From an uncultured Oscillospiraceae bacterium (GTDB taxonomy: Bacteria; Bacillota; Clostridia; Oscillospirales; Oscillospiraceae), in NCBI GenBank assembly GCA_934591815.1, contig CAKTPV010000036.1:1-10717 (forward strand): 10,717 nucleotides of DNA, read 5' to 3'. The translations under genes and the position numbers were made by a program. Below are positions 1-6,400 of the stretch, in pieces. Each line of letters opens with the position of its first letter. Within the stretch, counting starts at the first letter, position 1. A model generated the notes under the pieces. That model saw nothing but the letters and a program-made list of their open reading frames with translations. It did not search any database and was not told the origin of the DNA.

Positions 1-572
1 GTCACGTCAAGATCCATGTCGAGCCCAACGAGTCCGGTAAGGGCTACGAGTTCGAAAACAAGGTGGTGGGCGGCGCCGTCCCCAAGGAGTATATCCCGGC
101 CATCGATGCCGGTATCCAGGGCGCTATGCTGGCCGGCGTTGTGGCGGGTTATCCCGTCGTGGACGTGAAGGTCACGCTGTACGACGGCTCCTACCACGAG
201 GTGGACTCCTCCGAAATGGCGTTTAAGATCGCCGGCTCCATGGCCTTCAAGGAGGCTATGCGCAAGGCTGATCCCACGCTGCTGGAGCCCATCATGAAGG
301 TCTGCGTCATCGTGCCCGACGAGTATATGGGCGACGTCATCGGCGACCTGAACGCTCGCCGCGGCCAGATCCAGGGCTACGAGATGCGCTCCGGCGCCCA
401 GCAGATCGACGCGTTCGTCCCGCTGGCAGAGATGTTCGGCTATGCCACTGACCTGCGCTCCCGCACGCAGGGCCGCGGTCAGTACACCATGGAGCCCAGC
501 CACTATATCGAGCTGCCCAAGAGCCTGCAGGAGAAGCTCATCAGCAAGCGTACCGGACGGGAAAATTTATAA
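1..572 (+). CDS. fusA: Elongation factor G, C-terminal part (5' truncated by window)
   Basis: EF-G is the cytoplasmic GTPase that drives ribosomal translocation and, with RRF, ribosome recycling. Only the last 189 residues are present; the first complete codon in frame is at base 3 and the G domain lies outside the window. What is visible is typical domain IV ([15 protein letters not shown], then [20 protein letters not shown] and [13 protein letters not shown]) followed by domain V ([54 protein letters not shown]). These segments are diagnostic of bacterial EF-G rather than of the ribosome-protection proteins, since the domain V RRGQ and YATDLRS.TQGRG stretches are intact. The reading frame is open and ends in TAA. 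tuf follows 110 bp downstream, the usual end of the rpsL-rpsG-fusA-tuf (str) operon. No terminator is visible between them, so tuf probably receives readthrough as well as transcription from its own promoter. Confidence 0.97.
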   Translation, partial: HVKIHVEPNESGKGYEFENKVVGGAVPKEYIPAIDAGIQGAMLAGVVAGYPVVDVKVTLYDGSYHEVDSSEMAFKIAGSMAFKEAMRKADPTLLEPIMKVCVIVPDEYMGDVIGDLNARRGQIQGYEMRSGAQQIDAFVPLAEMFGYATDLRSRTQGRGQYTMEPSHYIELPKSLQEKLISKRTGRENL

Positions 573-587
573 AACCGTAATTTACGA

Positions 588-616
588 TTGATTTTCCCAC
601 GCAAATACTGTAAAAT
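588..616 (+). promoter_or_regulatory. Putative sigma-A promoter of tuf
   Basis: TTGATT (588-593) and TAAAAT (611-616) are separated by exactly 17 bp in the fusA-tuf gap. The predicted start near 623 gives a leader of about 60 nt. A short dyad, CGTAA-T-TTACG (576-586), lies immediately upstream of the -35 element; its role is unknown. A private promoter for tuf inside the str operon is common in Firmicutes. Confidence 0.6.
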
Positions 617-682
617 GGCAGTGTTAGACTGTTACCGCTGCCCAACACATGATACAAAAAATGTTAAGGAGGATCATTTCAA

Positions 683-1885
683 ATGGCTAAGCAGAAATTT
701 GAAAGAACGAAACCCCATGTAAACATCGGTACCATCGGCCATATCGACCATGGTAAGACCACCCTGACCGCCGCTATCACCAAGTATCTGGCCCTGCAGG
801 GCGGCGCTGAGTACACCGATTACTCTTCCATCGATAAGGCTCCCGAAGAGCGCGAGCGTGGTATCACCATCAACACCGCTCACGTCGAGTATGAGACCGC
901 GGCTCGTCACTACGCCCACGTCGACTGCCCGGGCCACGCCGACTATATCAAGAACATGATCACCGGTGCTGCCCAGATGGACGGCGCTATCCTGGTCATC
1001 GCCGCCTCCGACGGCCCCATGGCTCAGACTCGTGAGCACCTGCTGCTGGCCCGTCAGGTGAACGTGCCCTCCGTGCTGGTCTTCCTGAACAAGTGCGACC
1101 AGGTCGACGACGAGGAGCTGCTGGAGCTGGTGGAGATGGAAGTCCGCGAGCTGCTGGACTTCTACGGCTTCCCTGGCGACGAGACCCCCATCATCCGTGG
1201 TTCCGCTCTGAACGCTCTGGTTTCCGAGTCCACCGATCCCAACGCTCCCGAGTATGCCTGCATCAAGGAGCTGATGGACGCTGTTGACAGCTGGATCCCC
1301 ACCCCCGACCGCAAGGAGGATATGCCCTTCCTGATGCCCGTCGAGGACGTGTTCACCATCTCCGGCCGTGGTACCGTTGCTACCGGCCGTGTGGAGCGTG
1401 GTAAGCTGAACCTGAACGAGAAGGTCGAGATCGTCGGTCTGTCCGATGAGAAGCGCGAGACCACCGTTACCGGTATCGAGATGTTCCACAAGCTGCTGGA
1501 CTACGCTGAAGCCGGCGATAACATCGGTGCTCTGCTGCGTGGCGTTGCTAAGACCGAGATCGAGCGCGGCCAGGTTCTGTCCAAGCCCGGTTCCATTCAC
1601 CCCCACACCAAGTTCGTTGGCCAGGTCTACGTTCTGACCAAGGACGAGGGCGGCCGTCACACCCCCTTCTTCAACAACTATCGTCCCCAGTTCTACTTCC
1701 GTACCACCGACGTGACCGGCGTCATCACCCTGCCCGAGGGCGTTGAGATGTGCATGCCCGGCGATAACGTCGACATGAAGGTTGAGCTGATCACCCCCAT
1801 CGCTATCGAGAACGGTCTGCGTTTCGCTATCCGTGAGGGTGGCCGTACCGTCGGTTCCGGTGTTGTCATCGCCATCGAGGAGTAA
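683..1885 (+). CDS. tuf: Elongation factor Tu
   Basis: EF-Tu delivers aminoacyl-tRNA to the ribosomal A site as a GTP complex. The 400-residue length is normal for the family. All GTPase motifs are present: G1 GHIDHGKT (19-26; most EF-Tus have V at the third position), switch I RGITI with Thr62, G3 DCPGH (81-85) including the catalytic His85, G4 NKCD (136-139) and the G5 SAL (174-176). Domains II and III follow ([47 protein letters not shown]). The ATG at 683 has a strong AAGGAGG site at 666-672 with a 10-nt gap. Codon choice differs from neighbouring genes: GGT, GCT and CGT are frequent where the others prefer GGC, GCG and CGG/CGC, the pattern expected for a very highly expressed protein rather than for transfer. 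Transcription ends at the hairpin at 1921-1954. Confidence 0.99.
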   Translation: MAKQKFERTKPHVNIGTIGHIDHGKTTLTAAITKYLALQGGAEYTDYSSIDKAPEERERGITINTAHVEYETAARHYAHVDCPGHADYIKNMITGAAQMDGAILVIAASDGPMAQTREHLLLARQVNVPSVLVFLNKCDQVDDEELLELVEMEVRELLDFYGFPGDETPIIRGSALNALVSESTDPNAPEYACIKELMDAVDSWIPTPDRKEDMPFLMPVEDVFTISGRGTVATGRVERGKLNLNEKVEIVGLSDEKRETTVTGIEMFHKLLDYAEAGDNIGALLRGVAKTEIERGQVLSKPGSIHPHTKFVGQVYVLTKDEGGRHTPFFNNYRPQFYFRTTDVTGVITLPEGVEMCMPGDNVDMKVELITPIAIENGLRFAIREGGRTVGSGVVIAIEE

Positions 1886-1920
1886 TTTCCGACCGAGGGA
1901 AACGGATCAGATGATCTAAT

Positions 1921-1954
1921 AAAGGGAGACACGCGCAAGCGTGTCTCCCTTTTT
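1921..1954 (+). terminator. Rho-independent terminator of tuf
   Basis: GGGAGACACGC (1924-1934) and GCGTGTCTCCC (1939-1949) pair perfectly around a GCAA tetraloop (GNRA type) and are followed by five T (1950-1954); AAA before the left arm can extend the stem. On the minus strand the hairpin is followed by TTTATTAG, so it may also terminate the convergent lipoprotein gene, with lower efficiency. Confidence 0.93.
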
Positions 1955-2027
1955 GCGTATATTGTCCATGCAGCGGGGCGCACGCCCCTGCCGCTGCGGT
2001 GCGGCGTGCGAAGGATGGCATCCGCAC

Positions 2028-2489
2028 CTACTTTTTGGGAAACGCCAGTACGGTCTGGAACCCGTTCTCGCCGGTGGCGATGATGTCGCCGCCCACCAGC
2101 CGGTCACCGCAGAGGAACAGGTTGACCTGTACACCGTCCGGGAAGCCCGGATAGTTGGCCACGGTGTAGGTAAAGCGGCGGACGGCTTGCCCGGCGCAGT
2201 CTGCGAAGGGGAGCCCCTGCTTGGCCTGCAAGGTCAGATATTCGCCCCATTGCGGCGTCAGTTCCTCCGGGAGTTGGAGGTCCAGCGTCTCGATGGGCTC
2301 CGGCGATACCTGCCAGCCGAGCTCCTGCAAGTAGGCCACCCGCTGCTCGTTGGTGGAAAGCACGATCTCCTCCTGATGTGCGCCGCCGAAGCAGCCAGCC
2401 AGCAGCAGGGACATACCCGTGACGAGTACCAGCGCGGCGGCAGCCAGCAGGCACCTCCGGTGGGAAAAGTGCATATGGATCACATACAA
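2028..2489 (-). CDS. Putative DUF4830 lipoprotein
   Basis: A small exported protein of unknown function. The N-terminus has a basic HRR, a hydrophobic stretch (CLLAAAALVLVTGMSLLL) and a lipobox LAGC, so the mature protein should be lipid-anchored at Cys33 on the outer face of the membrane. The mature part (QRVAYLQELGWQVSPEP, then TLQAKQGLPFADCAGQAVRR, VANYPGFPDGVQVNLFL, RLVGGDIIATGENGF) matches my recollection of the DUF4830 pattern, with its GW.V, NYP and GGD(I/V) landmarks; this was not checked against a database. The frame opens at a GTG (2498) and ATG (2495), but both lie inside or directly against the Shine-Dalgarno sequence. TTG at 2489 is 8 nt from GAGG and is preferred, giving 153 residues. 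ATG at 2474 has no ribosome binding site but would still give a valid signal peptide. The gene converges on tuf and diverges from the pseudouridine synthase gene. Confidence 0.8.
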   Translation of the reverse strand: MYVIHMHFSHRRCLLAAAALVLVTGMSLLLAGCFGGAHQEEIVLSTNEQRVAYLQELGWQVSPEPIETLDLQLPEELTPQWGEYLTLQAKQGLPFADCAGQAVRRFTYTVANYPGFPDGVQVNLFLCGDRLVGGDIIATGENGFQTVLAFPKK

Positions 2490-2493
2490 AAAC

Positions 2494-2503
2494 ATCACCT
2501 CTC
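2494..2503 (-). promoter_or_regulatory. Ribosome binding site that decides the lipoprotein start
   Basis: The minus strand reads GAGAGGTGAT here; GAGGTGAT is complementary to eight bases of the 16S rRNA 3' end. It overlaps the upstream-most GTG (2498) and ATG (2495), which therefore cannot easily use it. The TTG at 2489 sits 8 nt beyond GAGG, the optimal distance. Confidence 0.55.
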
Positions 2504-2509
2504 ACCAAT

Positions 2510-2543
2510 TTTATATTTGTATTTCGGCGGGGATATGCTACAA
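2510..2543 (-). promoter_or_regulatory. Possible promoter of the minus-strand lipoprotein gene
   Basis: On the minus strand, TTGTAG (2543-2538) is followed after 16 bp by TACAAA (2521-2516), with TATAAA (2515-2510) directly behind it as an alternative -10. The match is moderate. The segment coincides with the plus-strand promoter at 2517-2544, so the two would compete for polymerase. Confidence 0.35.
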
Positions 2544-2544
2544 T
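2517..2544 (+). promoter_or_regulatory. Putative extended -10 promoter of rsuA-like gene
   Basis: TTGTAT (2517-2522), a 16-bp spacer and TACAAT (2539-2544). The -10 is preceded by TGC, giving the extended TGnTACAAT form, which compensates for a modest -35. The predicted start near 2551 leaves a leader of about 23 nt with AGGGGG (2561-2566) 7 nt before the ATG. Confidence 0.55.
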
Positions 2545-2573
2545 CAGAAAAATGACAGAGAGGGGGCGGCGAT

Positions 2574-3287
2574 ATGGAGCGTCTGGACAAGGTGTTGGCC
2601 GGTACGGGCCGGTGGTCACGGCGGGAGGTCAAGCTGCTGGTGCGGCAGGGACAGGTACAGGTCAACGGCGTGGCGGCGATGTCTGCGGAGGAAAAGATCG
2701 ATCCGGAGACGGCAGTCATCACAGTGGGCGGCGAGTCCATCCGGCTGCAAAAATTCACCTATGTGATGCTGCACAAGCCGGCGGGCGTGCTGACCGCCAC
2801 GGAGGATCGTCGGCAGGCGACAGTGCTGGAGCTGCTGCCCGTGGAGCTGCGGCGGCGCGGCCTTTCTCCGGTGGGGCGGCTGGACAAGGATACGGAGGGG
2901 CTGCTGCTCCTGACGGATGACGGCGAGCTGGCCCACCGGCTGCTGAGCCCCAAGTATCATGTGGACAAGCGGTACTATGCGCGGGTGGACGGGGCGCTGG
3001 GCCCGGAGGATGTGGCGGCTTTCGCATCGGGCATGACGCTGGGCGACGGTCTGGAGTGCCTGCCGGCGGGACTGGAGCCGTTGGAGCCCGGCGCGTGCAT
3101 CGTGACGCTGCGGGAGGGGAAGTTCCATCAGGTCAAGCGGATGCTGGCGGCACGTGGTGCGCCGGTGCTGTACCTGAAGCGGCTGTCCATGGGGCCGCTG
3201 GTGCTGGACGATGCCTTGCATCCCGGCGCGTTCCGGGAATTGACGGCGGCGGAAACGGCGGCGCTGCGCGCCGCGGCGGGATTGTGA
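2574..3287 (+). CDS. rsuA: RsuA/RluB-family pseudouridine synthase (16S U516 type)
   Basis: The enzyme isomerises a uridine in rRNA to pseudouridine; the RsuA branch acts on U516 of 16S rRNA. Residues 1-48 form an S4 RNA-binding domain (ERLDKVLAGTGRWSRREVKLL..G.V.VNG). The catalytic domain begins at FTYVMLHKPAGVLTATED; GRLDKDTEGLLLLTDDG (101-117) contains the catalytic Asp104, and the C-terminal family motif EGKFHQVKRMLAARG lies at 181-195. The length of 237 is normal for RsuA. RLDKDTEGLLLLTDDGELAHRL with LSPKYHVDKRY is closer to RsuA (DIDTTGLVLMTDDG) than to RluB/RluE, but the exact target base cannot be fixed from sequence alone. The ATG at 2574 has AGGGGG at 2561-2566. No strong terminator follows; a weak A/T-only hairpin (CAAAAAA 3305-3311 with TTTTTTG 3321-3327) is the only candidate. 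Confidence 0.93.
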   Translation: MERLDKVLAGTGRWSRREVKLLVRQGQVQVNGVAAMSAEEKIDPETAVITVGGESIRLQKFTYVMLHKPAGVLTATEDRRQATVLELLPVELRRRGLSPVGRLDKDTEGLLLLTDDGELAHRLLSPKYHVDKRYYARVDGALGPEDVAAFASGMTLGDGLECLPAGLEPLEPGACIVTLREGKFHQVKRMLAARGAPVLYLKRLSMGPLVLDDALHPGAFRELTAAETAALRAAAGL

Positions 3288-3347
3288 TTTCTTAGACATA
3301 TCAGCAAAAAACGAGGCAGATTTTTTGTGAAAAAAAGAAAAAAATAC

Positions 3348-3376
3348 TTGCAAAACCGTCATAGTGACGATATAAT
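3348..3376 (+). promoter_or_regulatory. Strong sigma-A promoter of the PucR/CdaR-like gene, with spacer dyad
   Basis: TTGCAA (3348-3353), a 17-bp spacer and a perfect TATAAT (3371-3376). A-tracts at 3330-3344 just upstream of the -35 resemble an UP element. The spacer holds a perfect inverted repeat CGTCA-TAG-TGACG (3357-3369), where a bound repressor would block polymerase. The predicted start is near 3383, giving a leader of about 56 nt. Confidence 0.8.
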
Positions 3377-3424
3377 AGGAGCATCGGCTTGACAGATTGC
3401 ACAAAATACCTATGCGTGGTTCGC

Positions 3425-3430
3425 AGGAGG
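3425..3430 (+). promoter_or_regulatory. Ribosome binding site fixing the regulator start
   Basis: AGGAGG, 8 nt before the ATG at 3439. The same frame is open from an upstream TTG at 3397, but that codon has no Shine-Dalgarno sequence and would place this perfect site inside the coding region, so 3439 is the start. Confidence 0.85.
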
Positions 3431-3438
3431 AAGTCGTT

Positions 3439-4533
3439 ATGTCGGGAAGAATATTTCAGAATGTGGTACTGCAATTCAAGGAGACGACGGATCGCACCAT
3501 CGGCGTCATTGACGCGGACGGTACGGTGATCGCCTGCAGCGAGCTGACGGGTATCGGCAAGAAGTGGAGCAAGTATGTGGAGCCCATCGCCGCGGCGGAG
3601 GGCGCCTGCATCACGCTGGAGGGACGCACCTTCAAGGCGCTGCCCAGCTGGGGCACCCACTTTGACTACGCGGTCTTTGCCAGCGGCGACGATAGCATGA
3701 GCCGCACCGTGTGCGCCATGGCGGCCGTGTCCCTGAACGCGGCCAAGAGCTATTACGAGGAGAAGCACGACAAGGGCTCCTTCATCAAAAACATTATTTC
3801 GGACAATATCCTCATCAGCGACATCTATATGCGCGCCAAGGAGCTGCACGTGGCGGCGGAGACGGCGCGCGGCGTGTTTGTGGTACGCCCCGTGGATGAG
3901 CGGCTGGAGACGGTGCCTGTGGATGTGATCCAGGGGCTGTTCCCTGACCGGCAGAATGACTTCGTCATCAGCGTGGGCGAGCAGGACGTGGCGCTCATCC
4001 ACCAGATGGATGAGAACGCCAGCGCCAAGGATCTGGAGGCTGTGGCCCAGCGCATCGAGGAGGCGCTGCGGGTGGACGGCGAGAGCAGCGTGTTTGTGGG
4101 CATTGGCACACTGGCGCTGCACCTGCGGGATCTGGCCAAGAGCTACAAGGAGGCACAGATCGCCATCGAGGTGGGCAAGGTCTTCGACACGGAGCGTTAC
4201 GTCATCAACTACGAGAATCTGGGCATCGGCCGCCTGATCTACCAGCTGCCCACCACCCTGTGCGAGATGTTCTTGCAGGAGGTTTTCAAGAAGAACCCCA
4301 TCGACGCGCTGGATCAGGAGACGCTGTTCACCATCTACAAGTTCTTTGAGAACAACCTGAACGTGTCGGAGACGGCGCGAAAGCTGTTCGTCCACCGGAA
4401 CACGCTGGTGTACCGGCTGGAGAAAATCAAGAAGCTGACGGGTCTGGATCTGCGGGAGTTCGACGACGCCATCACGTTCAAGGTCGCGCTGATGGTCAAG
4501 AAATATCTGACCAGCCGCGGCATCGACGCATAA
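3439..4533 (+). CDS. PucR/CdaR-family transcriptional regulator
   Basis: A cytoplasmic DNA-binding regulator of 364 residues. The C-terminal part (about 297-353) is a PucR-type helix-turn-helix: FTIYKFFENNLNVSETARKL, then FVHRNTLVYRLEKIKKLTGLD and FDDAITFKVALMV, the classic HTH_30 signature of PucR and CdaR. The middle (about 145-255; VGIGTLALHLRDLAKSYKEA) is the degenerate GGDEF-like domain that precedes this helix-turn-helix in the family. The N-terminus (IGVIDADGTVIACSELTGIG) resembles the ligand-sensing start of sugar-diacid regulators, but the ligand cannot be inferred. The gene stands alone between its own promoter and terminator, with no catabolic or transport genes beside it, so its targets are elsewhere or it is mainly autoregulatory. 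The dyad in its promoter spacer is the obvious candidate operator. Confidence 0.88.
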   Translation: MSGRIFQNVVLQFKETTDRTIGVIDADGTVIACSELTGIGKKWSKYVEPIAAAEGACITLEGRTFKALPSWGTHFDYAVFASGDDSMSRTVCAMAAVSLNAAKSYYEEKHDKGSFIKNIISDNILISDIYMRAKELHVAAETARGVFVVRPVDERLETVPVDVIQGLFPDRQNDFVISVGEQDVALIHQMDENASAKDLEAVAQRIEEALRVDGESSVFVGIGTLALHLRDLAKSYKEAQIAIEVGKVFDTERYVINYENLGIGRLIYQLPTTLCEMFLQEVFKKNPIDALDQETLFTIYKFFENNLNVSETARKLFVHRNTLVYRLEKIKKLTGLDLREFDDAITFKVALMVKKYLTSRGIDA

Positions 4534-4544
4534 GCTGAATAAGG

Positions 4545-4590
4545 TTACATAAAACAACACCTGCCATACGGCAGGTGTTGTTTTATGTAA
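4545..4590 (+). terminator. Terminator with 21-bp perfect stem
   Basis: Two 21-base arms (4545-4565 and 4570-4590) are exact reverse complements around the loop ATAC. The GC-rich core is CACCTGCC/GGCAGGTG and the outer part is ACAAAAC-like A/T sequence, so each strand presents a stem followed by GTTTTATG. It lies 11 bp after the regulator stop and should insulate it from the ftsEX operon, in either direction. Confidence 0.88.
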
Positions 4591-4728
4591 AGCGCGGCGG
4601 AGGAAAGGGGAACCGTCGGAGGGTGCAGACGGATGCAGAGGCATCAGAGCGGCGTGTGCGGAAAAACGTAAGCCTGAGACGCCCGCATTGACACAAGGTG
4701 AATTAAGGAAATATTCATATCTTTCCTG

Positions 4729-4757
4729 TTGCCATTTTGTAACTATTTATATATAAT
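4729..4757 (+). promoter_or_regulatory. Sigma-A promoter of the ftsE-ftsX-M23 operon
   Basis: TTGCCA (4729-4734), a 17-bp spacer and a perfect TATAAT (4752-4757) within a TATATATAAT run. The start should fall near 4764, leaving a leader of about 53 nt that opens with the small hairpin GGCCG-AAAA-CGGCC (4767-4780). A second, weaker pair lies upstream: TTGACA (4688-4693) and TATTCA (4712-4717) with an 18-bp spacer. The rest of 4591-4687 shows no gene or recognisable site. Confidence 0.8.
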
Positions 4758-4766
4758 GGGAATGAC

Positions 4767-4780
4767 GGCCGAAAACGGCC
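4767..4780 (+). other. Small hairpin at the 5' end of the ftsE leader
   Basis: GGCCG (4767-4771), AAAA, CGGCC (4776-4780) forms a 5-bp GC-only stem starting about 3 nt from the predicted transcript start. A 5'-terminal hairpin can protect an mRNA from 5'-dependent decay, but no function is shown here. Confidence 0.45.
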
Positions 4781-4816
4781 ACAAGATGTTGCATTTTGAC
4801 GAACAGGAGCAGAACT

Positions 4817-5494
4817 ATGATCCGTTTGATAGAAGCAAAAAAGACATATGACAACGGGACCCACGCCCTTCGCGGCGTGTCCTTTACCGTGGACGACGGG
4901 GAATTTGTGTTCCTCGTGGGGCCCTCCGGCTCCGGTAAGTCCACCATTATCAAGCTGCTGACAGGCGAGGTGGTGCCCACGGCGGGCCGCGTTATGGTCA
5001 ACGGGTTTTCCATGAGCCGCATCTCCGAGCGTCAGATCCCCTATATGCGCCGGACCATCGGCGTGATCTTTCAGGATTTCCGGCTCATCGGCAGCAAGAC
5101 GGTGTATGACAATCTGGCGCTGGCCATGCGGGCTGTGGGCGCGTCCCCGCGGGCGCTGCGGGAGCGCATTCCCTACGTGTTGGAGCTGGTGGGACTGGCG
5201 GACAAGGAGAACCGCTATCCCGACGAGCTGTCCGGCGGCGAGCAGCAGCGCGTCGCCATTGCCCGGGCACTGGTGAACAACCCCAGCACCATCGTGGCGG
5301 ATGAGCCCACCGGCAATCTGGACCCCGCCCGCTCGCTGGAGATCATGACCCTGCTGGAGCGTATCAATGCGCTGGGTACCACGGTCATCGTCGTGACCCA
5401 TGAGCGGGGACTGGTGAACCATTTCAACAAGCGGATCATCCTGCTCAACGAGGGCCGCGTCATCGGCGACGGCATGGGCAGCTACGAGGTATGA
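4817..5494 (+). CDS. ftsE: Cell division ATP-binding protein FtsE
   Basis: FtsE is the cytoplasmic ATPase of the FtsEX complex, an ABC-type machine that does not transport but relays ATP hydrolysis through FtsX to a cell-wall hydrolase outside the membrane. The 225 residues carry every ABC motif: Walker A GPSGSGKST (35-43), Q-loop Gln86 in IFQDFRL, signature LSGGEQQRVAIARAL (138-152), Walker B IVADEPTGNLD (159-169) and switch His195 in VVTHE. FQDFRL with TVYDNLALAMR is characteristic of FtsE among the small ABC ATPases. CAGGAG at 4804-4809 lies 7 nt before the ATG at 4817; a TTG at 4796 in the same frame lacks a binding site and is rejected. ftsX begins 2 bp after the stop, so translation is coupled. 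Confidence 0.97.
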   Translation: MIRLIEAKKTYDNGTHALRGVSFTVDDGEFVFLVGPSGSGKSTIIKLLTGEVVPTAGRVMVNGFSMSRISERQIPYMRRTIGVIFQDFRLIGSKTVYDNLALAMRAVGASPRALRERIPYVLELVGLADKENRYPDELSGGEQQRVAIARALVNNPSTIVADEPTGNLDPARSLEIMTLLERINALGTTVIVVTHERGLVNHFNKRIILLNEGRVIGDGMGSYEV

Positions 5495-5496
5495 GC

Positions 5497-6381
5497 ATGA
5501 GACATAACTTCAAGTTTTTTATCAAGGAAGGCGCGGGAAATATGTTCTCCCACGGCTTTATGTCCTTTGCCGCCGTGGGTGTCACCGTGGCGTGCCTGCT
5601 GATCATGGGCACCTTCACGCTGGTGGCCTACAACGCCAACGAGAATCTGGCGGATCTCCAGCAGGAGAACGCGGTGCTGGCGTTTGTGGACGATTCGCTG
5701 ACAGAGAAGGCGGCGCGCGATCTGCAAGCAACGCTGGAGCGTGTGGACAATGTGGCGGACTGCATGTTCATGTCCCGTGACGAGGCCAAAGAGAACTATA
5801 TCGAGAGATACGACGGCGACGAGCTATATGGCGACCTGCCGGCGGATGTGTTCCGGCACCGGTACATCATCCATGTCACCGACCCGGACCGCATCATGGA
5901 GACGAAGACGGCGGTGGAGCAGGTGTCGGGCATTGCCAAGGCTCGTGCCGATCAAGCGGTGGCGGAGGGCTTCACCACCGCCCGGAACGTGGCGGGCATC
6001 ATCAGCATCGCGCTGATCGCCATTTTGCTGCTGGTGTCGATGTTTATCATCAGCAACACCATCAAGCTGACCACCTTTGACCGGCGGGATGAGATCGCCA
6101 TCATGAAGATGGTGGGCGCCACCAACGGGTTTATCCGCTGGCCCTTTGTCTATGAGGGGATCCTGCTGGGACTTTTCAGCGCCGTCATCGCCTTCGGACT
6201 GCAATGGCTGCTGTATGCCGCCGTGGCGCAGGGCATCGGAGACTCCGACACCCTGCAGATTCTGACGGTGGTGCCGTTTTTGAAGATATGGGAGCCGGTG
6301 GCACTGGTATTTTTGGGCGTCGGTATTCTGGTGGGCGTGGGCGGCAGCCTGACGGCCATCCGCCGGTTCCTGCGGGTGTAA
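5497..6381 (+). CDS. ftsX: Cell division membrane protein FtsX
   Basis: FtsX is the integral membrane half of FtsEX, whose outside loop binds the peptidoglycan hydrolase or its activator. The 294-residue product shows the expected four membrane spans (about 21-45, 166-188, 218-243 and 266-287) with one large extracellular domain of about 120 residues between the first two (LAFVDDSLTEKAARDLQATL, MFMSRDEAKENYIERYDGDE). The conserved cytoplasmic segment RRDEIAIMKMVGATNGFIRW (196-215) is the FtsX hallmark before the third span. Two starts are possible. ATG at 5491 would overlap the ftsE stop, but GAGG at 5486-5489 is only 1 nt from it and 7 nt from ATG 5497, so 5497 is preferred. The gene lies between ftsE and the hydrolase gene in one operon. 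Confidence 0.96.
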   Translation: MRHNFKFFIKEGAGNMFSHGFMSFAAVGVTVACLLIMGTFTLVAYNANENLADLQQENAVLAFVDDSLTEKAARDLQATLERVDNVADCMFMSRDEAKENYIERYDGDELYGDLPADVFRHRYIIHVTDPDRIMETKTAVEQVSGIAKARADQAVAEGFTTARNVAGIISIALIAILLLVSMFIISNTIKLTTFDRRDEIAIMKMVGATNGFIRWPFVYEGILLGLFSAVIAFGLQWLLYAAVAQGIGDSDTLQILTVVPFLKIWEPVALVFLGVGILVGVGGSLTAIRRFLRV

Positions 6382-6400
6382 GCGGGGAAGGAGCACGAGC

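Noticed and set aside
674..1660. Minus-strand open frame of 328 codons opposite tuf
   Set aside because: Antisense of EF-Tu codons, with Gly/Leu/Val/Asp-rich product and no plausible context.
683..1885. tuf as a horizontally acquired gene because of its different codon use
   Set aside because: The bias towards GGT/GCT/CGT is expected for one of the most highly expressed proteins, and the str-operon position is ancestral.
1971..2024. GC-rich inverted repeats between the tuf terminator and the lipoprotein stop
   Set aside because: Stems are short or bulged and lack a T-run on either strand, so they are not credible terminators or RNA elements.
1941..2555. Plus-strand open frame opposite the lipoprotein gene
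   Set aside because: It begins inside the tuf terminator stem, while the minus strand encodes a signal peptide, lipobox and DUF4830-like sequence.
3305..3327. A/T hairpin after rsuA as a terminator
   Set aside because: The stem is almost only A-T pairs with a 9-base loop; too weak to call, though it is the only candidate for ending the rsuA transcript.
3389..3394. A second TTGACA downstream of the regulator promoter
   Set aside because: No acceptable -10 at 16-18 bp (only TATGCG); the upstream TTGCAA-N17-TATAAT is far better.
3301..4644. Minus-strand open frame of 447 codons opposite the PucR/CdaR-like gene
   Set aside because: A consequence of strong third-position GC bias in the real gene; it crosses the 21-bp terminator and the promoter and encodes no recognisable domain.
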